Part shown: positions 1 through 7,818 of the stretch, piece by piece
Layout of the letters: each line of letters begins with the position of its first letter
Position numbering within the stretch: the stretch's first letter is position 1
Program-made: the position numbers and the translations under genes
NCBI GenBank assembly: GCA_964446285.1
Contig: CAYUNT010000103.1
Span: 1-15,579, forward strand
Direction: 5' to 3'
Origin: CAYUNT01 sp964446285
Lineage (GTDB): Bacteria > Sumerlaeota > Sumerlaeia > SLMS01 > CAYUNT01
Length of the DNA: 15,579 nt
The notes under the pieces: model-generated
Seen by the model: only the letters and a program-made list of their open reading frames with translations
Told to the model about the DNA's origin: nothing
Database searches by the model: none

Positions 1-82
1 TCTTTCTCCAACCCATTCACCAACACCCCTCCAGGGGGGACACCATGTACCTGTGCTTTACCTGTGAGTTTTCAAATGCGGC

Positions 83-111
83 TTGACGCTCTCGGGGCAT
101 TCGCCTACAAA
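83..111 (+). promoter_or_regulatory. Sigma-70-type promoter of the rpmH operon
   Basis: TTGACG (83-88) and TACAAA (106-111) are separated by exactly 17 bases, a near-consensus housekeeping promoter. Transcription would start near 118, about 30 bases ahead of rpmH. It is the best promoter visible in the window and probably drives rpmH-rnpA-yidD-yidC-jag. The first 82 bases hold no gene or DnaA box that I can recognise. Confidence 0.7.
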
Positions 112-130
112 ACCCAGCCTTTGATGTCGA

Positions 131-136
131 AGGAGG
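131..136 (+). promoter_or_regulatory. Shine-Dalgarno AGGAGG of rpmH, long spacing
   Basis: A perfect AGGAGG lies 13 bases before the rpmH ATG, longer than the usual 5-9. An ATG at 137 follows it immediately but opens an unrelated frame, so the L34 start at 150 is kept on homology. Confidence 0.55.
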
Positions 137-149
137 ATGATCTGGCATC

Positions 150-296
150 ATGAAAAGACCATTTCAACCGCATCGCAACCGCCGCCGTAAAAAACACGGC
201 TTTCGTTCGCGCATGGCCACGGCGACGGGCCGGGCTGTCCTGGCGCGCCGCCGCAAAAAGGGACGCTGGAAATTGACCGTATCGGACGAGGATTAA
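150..296 (+). CDS. rpmH: 50S ribosomal protein L34
   Basis: This 48-residue, very basic protein is a structural component of the large ribosomal subunit. It begins MKRPFQPHRNRRRKKHGFRS and continues with RMATATGRAVLARRRKKGRW, which matches the L34 family almost end to end. The usual length is 44-50 residues. It is the first gene of the conserved rpmH-rnpA-yidD-yidC-jag cluster, lying about 30 bases after a strong promoter. The short acidic C-terminal tail (TVSDED) is a small lineage-specific extension. Identification is secure from sequence pattern and synteny. Confidence 0.96.
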   Translation: MKRPFQPHRNRRRKKHGFRSRMATATGRAVLARRRKKGRWKLTVSDED

Positions 297-338
297 TCCC
301 TGGTCCTGGCCAACTTGCACTTGCTGGGGGCGCCGCCA

Positions 339-710
339 ATGGCCTCCCGCCGCATGGGGCGTTTGCATCCGCCCGAAACGATTCGAGGTTCCTCGGATTT
401 CCGCCAGGTCTATGATGGCGGTCGCAAGCGGATTGCTCCGTTTGTGATCGTTCATGCCTTGTCACGGGGAGATTCCAACCCTCCCCGGCTGGGCTTCACG
501 GTCAGCCGCCGTTGCGGAAAAGCGTGTGTGCGCAATCGCATTCGGCGCCGGATGCGCGAAATTGTGCGCGTCCATTGCCCAAACCTGGCGCCGGGCTGGG
601 ATATTGTCTTGACGGCCCGTCCGCCCGCGGCTGACGCTGCTTTTGCCACGTTGCGCGCCCAGGTGATTTCGTCGCTGGGCGACCTAAAGGTCCTTTGCGC
701 CGATGTTTGA
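339..710 (+). CDS. rnpA: Ribonuclease P protein component
   Basis: This is the protein subunit of RNase P, which assists the catalytic RNA in removing 5' leaders from tRNA precursors. The family signature RNR motif is present (RNRIRRRMREIVR), preceded by the LGFTVSRRCGKA strand that precedes the motif in RnpA. The N-terminal IRGSSDFRQVYDGG region is also typical. The start is uncertain: ATG 339 gives 123 residues, ATG 354 gives 118, and a TTG at 315 would give 131. None has a strong Shine-Dalgarno. The usual family length (about 110-125) favours 339 or 354. The 3' end overlaps yidD by 8 bases, which suggests translational coupling. Confidence 0.93.
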   Translation: MASRRMGRLHPPETIRGSSDFRQVYDGGRKRIAPFVIVHALSRGDSNPPRLGFTVSRRCGKACVRNRIRRRMREIVRVHCPNLAPGWDIVLTARPPAADAAFATLRAQVISSLGDLKVLCADV

Positions 711-1077
711 GCCGCTCGATTACACAATGCGGGCCATGCTTTTTGTGGCGGTTCGCGCCTATCAGCGCGCCGTTTCGCCATTGCTACCCCCGGCGTGCCG
801 TTTTGTTCCTTCCTGCTCGAACTATGCGCTCGAAACGCTTCAAACTTGGCCACTTTTTTCAGGATTGGGGCTAATCCTCAAGCGAGTTGCTCGCTGCCAG
901 CCCCTTTGCCGGTGCGGAATCGACCCCGTGCCGCCGTATCGGAGCGCTTCCCCACGCCATCGTCCGCTTTCCGGACGCTGGCTGGGACTGCGAACCGAGC
1001 CGGAAGCCTGCAACCATCCCTCTCTTATCCCCGAATCGTCTCCCTCCGCACCCCGGACCGGAAGCGAGACGGGTTGA
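703..1077 (+). CDS. yidD: Membrane protein insertion efficiency factor YidD
   Basis: YidD is a small, membrane-associated protein that aids YidC-dependent insertion of inner-membrane proteins. The family core is visible: YQRAVSPLLPPACRFVPSCS, then NYALETLQ, LILKRVARCQPLCRCGIDPVP. It includes the conserved cysteines (CRF..SCS, RC.P). The core ends near residue 78, leaving a tail of about 45 residues rich in Ser, Pro and Arg that is not typical of the family and may be disordered. Alternative starts are ATG 727 and ATG 736. ATG 703 overlaps the rnpA stop and keeps the genes coupled. It lies between rnpA and yidC, its normal position. Confidence 0.92.
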   Translation: MFEPLDYTMRAMLFVAVRAYQRAVSPLLPPACRFVPSCSNYALETLQTWPLFSGLGLILKRVARCQPLCRCGIDPVPPYRSASPRHRPLSGRWLGLRTEPEACNHPSLIPESSPSAPRTGSETG

Positions 1078-1092
1078 TACTTTTTTTGTTTT

Positions 1093-3042
1093 ATGGAAAA
1101 ACGCTGGATCGCCTTCTTTCTTTTCACTTTCGGACTGATTCTCCTTTTCCAGACGCGTATGGAATCGCGCAAGCGCGAGGAAATCGCCCTGCGCAAGAAG
1201 GCGTTGATTGAACAGGCCGCCAAGGATGCCGAAGCGGCGCAGCGGGCAACATCCGAAACGCTTCGCGCCCTGGGCAAAAAGGCTTCGGACAGCGCTTCGG
1301 CGCAGTCTGCCGCCTCCTCCTCCGCCTCCGCCGCGGCCGAATCCGGGTCTCAGTCCACTCTTCGCGCGCCCACAACCGAGGAAGCATCGCTCCCCGCCGC
1401 CGCGACGGACGTGCTCGACGTGGCCGAAGGGCCTTTCGTCGAGGTCAGCACCAAGGGGAGCCGCCTGGATGTTTCCAAAATCGGCGCGCTTCCCGTGCGA
1501 TGGGAAATACAATTAGCCAGCCCCGTGGAGCTCAAAGAAGGCGCGGACGCCGCTAAAGCAAAGCCCGTGGGCGCCGTGAATCTCGTTCCTGAAATTCGCG
1601 ACCGCCACCGCGAGTATCCCCTCACAATCGAAGGAAGCCAGCTCGAGGTCTTCAACCAGGTGCCTTATGAAGCCTCCGAGCAGGCGCTCGAAAAAGGCGG
1701 ACACGAATGGGTGTTCACGTCGGGTGTGCATCAGGGCCTGCGCGTAACGCGAACGTATCGTTTCGCCAACGGCGAGGGGTATTTGCTCGAACACGAAGTC
1801 AAAATTGAGAATGTGTCAGACCGCCGCAAGCGATTCGACGTGGGCGGAGCGGGTCTTGGCATCGGATGGCAGGGCGGGTTCCTGCAACCCGAGGTCAGCG
1901 ACCGGGTCCACGGCCAGGTTGGGGCGCTTGTTTCCAACGACTCTGGGCTGCATTCGGAGCGCTTGAGCCTGAAGTCCGAGCCATCGACCTTCCAGGGTCC
2001 AATTCGCTGGGCCGGCGTGCAGAAGAAATTCTTTCTGGCGGCCCTGATTCCGCAGGAAAAGCCTGGGGCGAGCGTGCTGCTGAGCGTCCGCGAGCGCGAC
2101 ATGACGCCCGAATACCGGCAAAAAGGCGTAGATGCGCCGCTGAGCGTCGTTCTCCAGAGCGAGTCCTTCGACCTGGAGCCGGGCGAATCGCGCCAGTGGA
2201 GCTATTTCATCTATGCCGGACCGAAAAAGCGCGATTTGCTGCAAAAGATCGACCGCAGCACAGGTCTGGACCGCACAGCGGTGGCAGGGCTGGCCGACAC
2301 GATTTTCCAGGGCTACTGGCGCATCATCCGCTGGCTGGGCCTGTTGCTGCTCGAGTTGCTTGTGTGGTTTGAGAAACTCACGCGCAACTACGGCGTGTCG
2401 ATCATCCTGCTGACGATCCTCATCAAGATTGTCACGTATCCGTTGACGCACAAAAGCATGAAGATACAAGCGAAAACGATGGCGCAGCAGGCAAAACTGA
2501 AGCCCTTTATTGACGAGATCAACTCGAAGTATAAGGATAATCCAGCAGCGCGAAATCAGGCGCTGATGAAGTTGTGGAAGGAGCACGGCGTGAATCCGTT
2601 CGGCATGTTGCGCGGCTGTGTCCCGGTGATGCTGCAAATGCCGATCTTCATCGCTCTTTATGTGCTGCTCGATCAGGCAATCGAGTTGCGCGGACAGCCG
2701 TTCTTGTGGATTCAGGACCTGTCGCTTCCCGACCGCCTGCTTGTCTTCTCGGGCGTGACGCTTCCGTTTGGAATTGCCATCAATTCGTTGAATCTGCTGC
2801 CCATCCTGATGGGAATCACGCAGGTGATTACAAGCCGGATGTCGATGAGCGCGGCAACCGATCCGGCCCAGCGTCAGATCATGCTCATAATGCCGATTGC
2901 TTTCATATTCTTTTTGTATAATTTCCCGTCGGGGTTGATGCTTTACTGGGTGGTGACCAATGCCTGGCAAATTGGACAACAGGCGCTAACGAACCGCATC
3001 ATCCAGCGAGAGCAAGCGGCATCAGCCGAAGCCCCGGCCTGA
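1093..3042 (+). CDS. yidC: Membrane protein insertase YidC (Oxa1 family)
   Basis: YidC inserts and folds inner-membrane proteins, alone or with SecYEG. The 649 residues show an N-terminal membrane segment (about 5-20), an Ala/Ser-rich linker, a large periplasmic P1-type beta domain (about 110-385) and the C-terminal insertase core from about 405. That core includes GVSIILLTILIKIVTYPLTH with Lys445 at the place of the conserved groove Arg/Lys, and then KEHGVNPFGMLRGCVPVMLQ. It also includes FPSGLMLYWVVTNAWQIGQQ near the end. The length and P1 domain are typical of diderm bacteria. The start is fixed by the need for the first membrane segment, yet no Shine-Dalgarno is visible: the 15 bases before ATG are a T-rich run. 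Confidence 0.96.
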   Translation: MEKRWIAFFLFTFGLILLFQTRMESRKREEIALRKKALIEQAAKDAEAAQRATSETLRALGKKASDSASAQSAASSSASAAAESGSQSTLRAPTTEEASLPAAATDVLDVAEGPFVEVSTKGSRLDVSKIGALPVRWEIQLASPVELKEGADAAKAKPVGAVNLVPEIRDRHREYPLTIEGSQLEVFNQVPYEASEQALEKGGHEWVFTSGVHQGLRVTRTYRFANGEGYLLEHEVKIENVSDRRKRFDVGGAGLGIGWQGGFLQPEVSDRVHGQVGALVSNDSGLHSERLSLKSEPSTFQGPIRWAGVQKKFFLAALIPQEKPGASVLLSVRERDMTPEYRQKGVDAPLSVVLQSESFDLEPGESRQWSYFIYAGPKKRDLLQKIDRSTGLDRTAVAGLADTIFQGYWRIIRWLGLLLLELLVWFEKLTRNYGVSIILLTILIKIVTYPLTHKSMKIQAKTMAQQAKLKPFIDEINSKYKDNPAARNQALMKLWKEHGVNPFGMLRGCVPVMLQMPIFIALYVLLDQAIELRGQPFLWIQDLSLPDRLLVFSGVTLPFGIAINSLNLLPILMGITQVITSRMSMSAATDPAQRQIMLIMPIAFIFFLYNFPSGLMLYWVVTNAWQIGQQALTNRIIQREQAASAEAPA

Positions 3043-3060
3043 TAAGGACCGGATATACCC

Positions 3061-4389
3061 ATGAACTTCATCACGATTCCGGCAGCAACAATGGAAGAGG
3101 CTCGCGCCAAGGCCGCGGAGCGGTTTGGCGTGGAGCCAAAAGATGTCGAGTGCCTTTTGCCCGCGGAAGCGGAAGAGCGCATAAGGCAGGAAGGTCTGCG
3201 CGAGCGGTCGCGCGCAATGCAAGGCGGGGACGGCGGAGCGGCGGATGATTTTGCCCCGCGCGGCGGCGCAATCGCTCCAGACGGGCCTGACGGCGAAGAG
3301 GGCGATTTTGAGCCGGATGACGCGCTCGACGCAGAGGACGAGGAATTCGCCGAGGAACCCGCCGAGGAAATGGCGGCGGAGGAGGCGGAGGAACAAGGGC
3401 AGGCCGCGCAGGATGCCGCTGGCGAAGCCGAACCGGCAGAGCCGCCTACAGAGCCTCCAGCAGAACCGTCGGCAGAGGCGGGTGCAGGCGGTGGCGCGGT
3501 ATTTCGGGCGCGCGTGAGGCCCGGCTTCTGGGTGGATCAGGCGCGGCGCTGGGTTGTCGGATTGATGAAACACTTCGGAATGCCGGTCGAGGTCCGCGCG
3601 CAGCTCGTGGGAACCCAGGTCTTTGTGCGGCTAACGGGCGCGGATTCCTCGGTGTTGATTGGGCGCCAGGGTTACACGCTCGATGCGCTTCAGCATGTCG
3701 TTACGCGCGCTCTTACCACGATGTGGGACGATTTTCCCGAGGTGGTTCTGGACGTCGAGGGCTACCGCGAGAAGAAGTTGATGCGGCTTGTGCGCACGGC
3801 CCGGCAAGTGGCGGCGCGCGTGATGCATTCCAAACAGGCCGCCGACCTCGAACCGATGACAGCAAGCGAGCGCAAATATATCCACAATGCTTTGAAGGAC
3901 ATGAGGGCGATTCGCACGGTCAGCCACGGGCGCGAGCCGAACCGCCATATCGTAATCGAACTGGCGGAAGGGACCGAGGTTCCTTCGGGTTTGCCGCCCA
4001 TGCGGCGTCACGGACGACGACGCCCGCGTCACGGCGGCGGAGGCGGCGGCTTCCAGCGCGATTCTCGCGACGGGCGCAACGGGCGCGATGGGCGCGATTC
4101 TCATGCGCCGCATCGCCCGCCCCAATCGGGCGGGGGCCAAAGCGGCGCGTCACGGCCTGCCAATGGCCATCCCAGAGTGGCACAGGAGGGGGCCGCTTCC
4201 TCCGGCGGCGCCTCCGAAGAGGCGGCGCCCGCGCCCTCTTCCGGGGCGGCGCCCAGGGAAGGCGCGCCGGAATCGGAAGAGCGGCTTGATTGGCGCCCGA
4301 CTTTCTTCAAGCCTCCCGAGCAAGCGGCCGGCAGCGCTCCCGCCTCGGATCAGCCGTTCCCGGAACTCGAAGAAGACCTTTATACCTGA
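3061..4389 (+). CDS. khpB: Jag/KhpB RNA-binding protein (Jag-N, KH, R3H) with extended tails
   Basis: This is an RNA-binding protein of the Jag (SpoIIIJ-associated)/KhpB family, linked in other bacteria to cell-envelope and post-transcriptional control. The domain order is as follows. Jag-N spans about 1-45 (ARAKAAERFGVEPKDVECL). A very acidic Glu/Ala/Pro linker covers about 55-145. A KH domain follows with the loop G201-R-Q-G204 (SVLIGRQGYTLDALQHVV). An R3H domain carries R271 and H275 (SERKYIHNALKDMR). Beyond residue 310 is a roughly 130-residue low-complexity tail rich in Arg/Gly, then Ala/Ser/Glu. At 442 residues it is about twice the common length, and the excess is linker and tail. AAGGA lies 12 bases upstream. 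It ends the rpmH operon; mnmE, often next, is absent. Confidence 0.93.
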   Translation: MNFITIPAATMEEARAKAAERFGVEPKDVECLLPAEAEERIRQEGLRERSRAMQGGDGGAADDFAPRGGAIAPDGPDGEEGDFEPDDALDAEDEEFAEEPAEEMAAEEAEEQGQAAQDAAGEAEPAEPPTEPPAEPSAEAGAGGGAVFRARVRPGFWVDQARRWVVGLMKHFGMPVEVRAQLVGTQVFVRLTGADSSVLIGRQGYTLDALQHVVTRALTTMWDDFPEVVLDVEGYREKKLMRLVRTARQVAARVMHSKQAADLEPMTASERKYIHNALKDMRAIRTVSHGREPNRHIVIELAEGTEVPSGLPPMRRHGRRRPRHGGGGGGFQRDSRDGRNGRDGRDSHAPHRPPQSGGGQSGASRPANGHPRVAQEGAASSGGASEEAAPAPSSGAAPREGAPESEERLDWRPTFFKPPEQAAGSAPASDQPFPELEEDLYT

Positions 4390-4460
4390 GACATCTTCAG
4401 TTATGACCGGACGGCGGCGGATGCGCGCGTCTGCCTCATCTGTATTGGGGAAGTCTTTGC

Positions 4461-5594
4461 ATGGCGGGAATTCGGTTTTTCCTTTTCGGGCTGCTCGGGC
4501 TGGCGATGGGGACGGCGCTGCTTGGCGCGGGATGCGCGAACTCTCGCTCGCGCGGCGAAAATACCGCCGTATCTCGCGCCAGCTTCCTGGCGCCCGGCGG
4601 CGCTGGGTGCGCGGGAATCGTGGACCTTGTGCTCATCTATCAGGGAGGGACGCATCGCCCCGACTGGACGCGCGAGGAATTTCGCCCCTATCTGGCCTGG
4701 CGCAATCCGGAATCGGGATGCGAGGAATGGCTTTTCGACGGATTTTTGTTTCTGGAATTCAAAGACGGGCGCGGGCGCGAGTATGCCAAAGGCTACAAAC
4801 AGGCTCCGGCGCGCCGCGAGGATTGGGAATGGCTGCTCGGACGCCTTTTCGAGCCGGGCAAAGCGCTTTGCGCCCTCGACGCCGAAACAAGCGCCACGGA
4901 GGCGCGCATCGGCCCGCCGCCTCGCAGGCGCAAGGTCGTCGTGAGCATCCACGAACCAATCGCCGGCCAGCGCGATTGGGGCGAATTGGACGGACGGGCG
5001 CTTGATTTCCGCCGCGTGGATGACCGCGTCGCGGCATGCCAATGGTATCTGGGCGAGATCGAACGCCGCTGGAAGGCAGCCCACTTCACCCACATCGATC
5101 TGGCGGGGGTGTATTGGATCGCCGAGCACTCGAATGAATGCGAAAAGGTTCTGGCGGCGGTTTCGCTCGATGTGCATCGGCGCGGCTGGAAATTTTTCTG
5201 GATTCCTTATTGGAAGGCTCGCGGAGCCGCGCATTGGCGCGAATTGGGGTTCGACGCGGCCTATCAGCAGCCGAATCACTTTTTCCACCCGGAGATTGCG
5301 GATTCACGCCTGGATGCGGCGGTGGATTTCGCGCGGCGCCACGAAATGGGCCTGGAAATGGAATGGGATGGACGGGCGCTGAGCCGTCCGGAGACGTTTG
5401 CGCCGCGCATGGCGGCATATCTGGATGCCTTCGAGCGGGGTGGCGCGGTGGGCGGGGCGGCCATGGCGCATTACGAAGGCGGCGGGGCGCTGCTGGCAAT
5501 GAGCCGCTCAGAGGAACCGGTGGCGCGGGCGCTTTACAAGCGATACTGCTCGATGGTGGTCCGCCGCCAGCATCTTGCTCCACCCAAACAATAA
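4461..5594 (+). CDS. DUF4855 family protein, probable lipoprotein
   Basis: This 377-residue protein resembles the DUF4855 family, whose function is not established. Recognisable pieces are DLVLIYQGG near the start, WLFDGFLFLEFKDG, the WGELDGRALDFRRVDDRVAA stretch, GVYWIAEHS, FFWIPYWKARGAAHWRELGF and QQPNHFF. The last part has EMEWDGRAL, which looks like an acidic active-site or ligand-binding strand; this is inference from a TIM-barrel-like look. The N-terminus is a hydrophobic signal (about 5-24) ending LLGAGC, so Cys25 may be lipidated, although Gly at -3 is not the ideal lipobox residue. GGGGAAG lies 7 bases before the ATG. The ABC ATPase follows after 30 bases, so the two may be co-transcribed. 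Confidence 0.8.
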   Translation: MAGIRFFLFGLLGLAMGTALLGAGCANSRSRGENTAVSRASFLAPGGAGCAGIVDLVLIYQGGTHRPDWTREEFRPYLAWRNPESGCEEWLFDGFLFLEFKDGRGREYAKGYKQAPARREDWEWLLGRLFEPGKALCALDAETSATEARIGPPPRRRKVVVSIHEPIAGQRDWGELDGRALDFRRVDDRVAACQWYLGEIERRWKAAHFTHIDLAGVYWIAEHSNECEKVLAAVSLDVHRRGWKFFWIPYWKARGAAHWRELGFDAAYQQPNHFFHPEIADSRLDAAVDFARRHEMGLEMEWDGRALSRPETFAPRMAAYLDAFERGGAVGGAAMAHYEGGGALLAMSRSEEPVARALYKRYCSMVVRRQHLAPPKQ

Positions 5595-5600
5595 AATACC

Positions 5601-5624
5601 ACGAAGGCACAAAGACACAAAGGC
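5601..5624 (+). repeat. Three 8-bp tandem units directly before the ABC ATPase start
   Basis: The units ACGAAGGC, ACAAAGAC and ACAAAGGC run without a gap and end at the base before the ATG at 5625. The array replaces a normal leader: only a weak AAAGG could serve as ribosome binding site. Its short-period character resembles the other intergenic repeats of this window, but the unit is different. Confidence 0.6.
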
Positions 5625-6419
5625 ATGAAAGAAGCCGACTTGCGGAAAGCCATACTCGCGTTGCGGGATATAGTGTTCCGGCGCGATGGGCGCGAGATTC
5701 TTTCGGGCATTTCCTGGGACATCGAGCGCGGACAGCATTGGGCGCTGCTTGGCGCGAATGGATCGGGCAAAACCACGCTTCTCAAAATCGTCACTGGCTA
5801 CGAATGGCCAACCGAGGGGGCAATCGAGGTTCTCGGCAGGCGGTTTGGCGAGTGCAATCTTCCCGAGTTGCGAAAAGCCATTGGGTGGGTCAGTTCGGCG
5901 CTCGAACACCGGATACCAGCGCAAAATCGCGCCATCGAGGTTGTGGCGTCTGGATTTGACGCCGCGATTGGGGTGTATCGCGTGTATTCGCCCGGCGAAT
6001 TCGAGCGCGCCGGCCAGGCATTGCGCGCCATCGGCGGCGGGGCGTTTGCCGAACGGCCTTACGGCGCGCTTTCGCAGGGCGAGCAGCAGCGCGCCCTGCT
6101 CGCTCGTGCGCTCGTGAACCGCCCGGCGTTGCTCATCCTCGACGAACCCTGCGCCGGACTCGATCCCGCCGCGCGCCAGTCGTTTCTGGACGACCTTGAA
6201 CGCCTGGCGCGCCAAGCGGACGCTCCCACGCTTGTTTTTGTCACGCATCACATCGAGGAAATCGGCCCGGCTGTCTCGCATACGCTGATCCTGAAAAGCG
6301 GGCGCGTCCTGGCCAGCGGCCCCACCGGCCGCGTCCTCACCTCTGCCCGCCTCACCGAGGCATTTGGGCGGCCGTGCAAGGTCGAGCGGGCGCGCGGACG
6401 CTGCTGGTTGCGATTGTAA
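5625..6419 (+). CDS. Stand-alone ABC transporter ATP-binding protein
   Basis: This is an ATPase subunit of the ABC superfamily, 264 residues and one nucleotide-binding domain. Walker A is GANGSGKT (43-50), the signature is LSQGEQ (149-154) and Walker B is LLILDEP with D173-E174. The switch histidine is H208 in FVTHHIEE. The overall pattern (RGQHWALLGANGSGKTTLL, GWVSSALEH, an FGRP near the C-terminus) is like the YlmA/ModF-type soluble ABC ATPases. No permease or binding protein is encoded nearby, so the substrate cannot be assigned; it may pair with a permease elsewhere or act in a non-transport role. It lies 30 bases after the DUF4855 gene, separated by an 8-bp repeat array. Confidence 0.92.
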   Translation: MKEADLRKAILALRDIVFRRDGREILSGISWDIERGQHWALLGANGSGKTTLLKIVTGYEWPTEGAIEVLGRRFGECNLPELRKAIGWVSSALEHRIPAQNRAIEVVASGFDAAIGVYRVYSPGEFERAGQALRAIGGGAFAERPYGALSQGEQQRALLARALVNRPALLILDEPCAGLDPAARQSFLDDLERLARQADAPTLVFVTHHIEEIGPAVSHTLILKSGRVLASGPTGRVLTSARLTEAFGRPCKVERARGRCWLRL

Positions 6420-6532
6420 CCGCCCCCGCTTTTATGCAATGCATTCGGCGAATGGGGATAGCGAACCTCGCGGTCCGCGGCGGGAGTTGCTTTCGCGGAA
6501 ATCCGCCGGGCGCGAGGGAAGCGGAAAAATCC

Positions 6533-7579
6533 ATGACGGATGCGTCTTCCAATTCCTCGTCTCGCGGCCAATCCGCCGCCCGCCGGTGCCTTGTAACGGG
6601 AGCGACGGGGTTTATCGGTTCGTGCCTGGCGCGGGTTCTGGCGCAGCGCGGGTGGCAGGTGACCGCTCTTGTGCGCGCCGCGAGCGACTGCTCGGTTCTG
6701 CGCGGAGTGCCCATCCGCCGGGCCGCAGGCGATCTGATGCGCCCCCAAAGCCTGGGAGCGGCCATTGCCAGGCAGGATGTTGTTTTCCACTGCGCCGGGC
6801 TGACCAAGGCCATCGAGCCGCGCGACCTTGTGCGCGTGAACGGTGTGGGGACGCGCAATCTCCTCGATGCCTGTGCGCGGGCCGATCCGCCGCCCGAGCG
6901 CATTGTCGTATTGTCCTCGCAGGCGGCGGCGGGTCCGGCGCTCGCGGACGGCTCGCCTCGCACGGAATCCGATACGCCGCGCCCTGTCAGCTTGTATGGG
7001 CGCAGCAAACGCCTCGGCGAAGTCGAATGCGAACGCGCCGCCCGCCAGGGATTGCCTGTCGTTGTGCTGCGGCCTGTGGCGGTGTATGGCCCGCGCGACC
7101 GCGATTTTCTCCTGATATTCCGGTCTGTCGAACGATTTGGATGCCTGATCGAGGCGGGCGAGGGGCCGATCGAGTTCCAGGCCATGCACGTCATCGACCT
7201 GGTCCGGGCTATGACTTGCGCGGCAGAGGCGGAATGCGGACGCGTGGCTGGGAGAACGTTTTTCGTCGGGCATCCGCGCCCCTGGTCAAGCGAAGGATTT
7301 GCATGGGAAATCGCGCGGGCGCTCGGGATCGAACATCTGCGCACCATTCGGATTCCGATGCACCTGGCGTGGGTGGCGGCCGGCGCCTCGGAATTTGTGG
7401 CGCGGCTGCGGGGAAAGCCCGGCATTTTCTCACGCGACAAACTCCGCGAAATCGAGCGCTCGCCGTGGATTTGTTCGGTCGAGCAGTTCGAGGCTGCCAC
7501 GGGTTTCCGCGCGCGAATCGACGTCCCCAAAGGAGTCGATCATACCGCGCGCTGGTATCTGAGACGGGGGTGGATGTAG
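6533..7579 (+). CDS. NAD(P)-dependent epimerase/dehydratase-like protein (extended SDR)
   Basis: This 348-residue extended short-chain dehydrogenase/reductase has a Rossmann fold with G23-ATG-FIG29 (CLVTGATGFIGSCLARVLAQ). The candidate active-site Ser is S128/S129 (VVLSSQAAAG) and the catalytic pair is Y155/K159 (YGRSK). These proteins act on nucleotide sugars, steroids or flavonoid-like substrates, and the substrate here is unknown. The C-terminal half (VAVYGPRDRDFLLIFRSVER, then IEFQAMHVIDLVRAM) fits the family. An in-frame ATG at 6374 would add 53 residues without family resemblance and overlap the ABC gene, so ATG 6533 is preferred. The repeat element begins 7 bases after the stop. Confidence 0.88.
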   Translation: MTDASSNSSSRGQSAARRCLVTGATGFIGSCLARVLAQRGWQVTALVRAASDCSVLRGVPIRRAAGDLMRPQSLGAAIARQDVVFHCAGLTKAIEPRDLVRVNGVGTRNLLDACARADPPPERIVVLSSQAAAGPALADGSPRTESDTPRPVSLYGRSKRLGEVECERAARQGLPVVVLRPVAVYGPRDRDFLLIFRSVERFGCLIEAGEGPIEFQAMHVIDLVRAMTCAAEAECGRVAGRTFFVGHPRPWSSEGFAWEIARALGIEHLRTIRIPMHLAWVAAGASEFVARLRGKPGIFSRDKLREIERSPWICSVEQFEAATGFRARIDVPKGVDHTARWYLRRGWM

Positions 7580-7586
7580 AAAGAGA

Positions 7587-7797
7587 GTTGTGAGTTGTGG
7601 GTTGTGGGTTGTGAGTGAAGAGAGAAGAAGCAGGCAGTGTGCAGTGGACAGTGGGTTGTGAGCAAGAGCGGCTAGTGAACAGTGGTCAGTGAACAGTGGT
7701 CAGTGCCTTCGGTTTCCGAGTCGGTTCTTCTTCTAAATCCTTTCAACCCTTATGCTTCTCACTCTCAACTCACAACCCACAACCCACAACTCTCAAC
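7587..7797. repeat. Heptamer-based intergenic repeat element, copy A
   Basis: The left arm is four in-phase 7-mers (GTTGTGA, GTTGTGG twice, GTTGTGA; 7587-7614). The right arm at 7763-7797 has five (TCTCAAC, TCACAAC, CCACAAC twice, TCTCAAC). The left arm pairs with 7770-7797 at 27 of 28 positions. Between them lie other 7-bp units: CAGTGTG, CAGTGGA, CAGTGGG (7635-7655) and a doubled AGTGAACAGTGGTC (7674-7701). A non-repetitive core follows from 7705, which recurs inverted in copy B. It occupies most of the space between the epimerase gene and fabI. No ORF of substance is seen in it. Confidence 0.85.
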
Positions 7798-7818
7798 AAC
7801 ATCCCTTGTGTCCTTTTC

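Noticed and set aside
24..40. Hairpin CCCCTCCAGGGG near the left edge as a terminator
   Set aside because: Only four to five pairs are possible, with a very small loop and no T-run.
1..82. Replication origin next to rpmH
   Set aside because: Gene order suggests oriC could be near in some bacteria, but no DnaA boxes, AT-rich segment or dnaA gene is present in the window.
1816..2979. Long minus-strand open frame of 387 codons opposite yidC
   Set aside because: It is antisense to a certain gene, has a His/Gln/Arg-rich composition typical of shadow frames in GC-rich DNA, and shows no recognisable domain.
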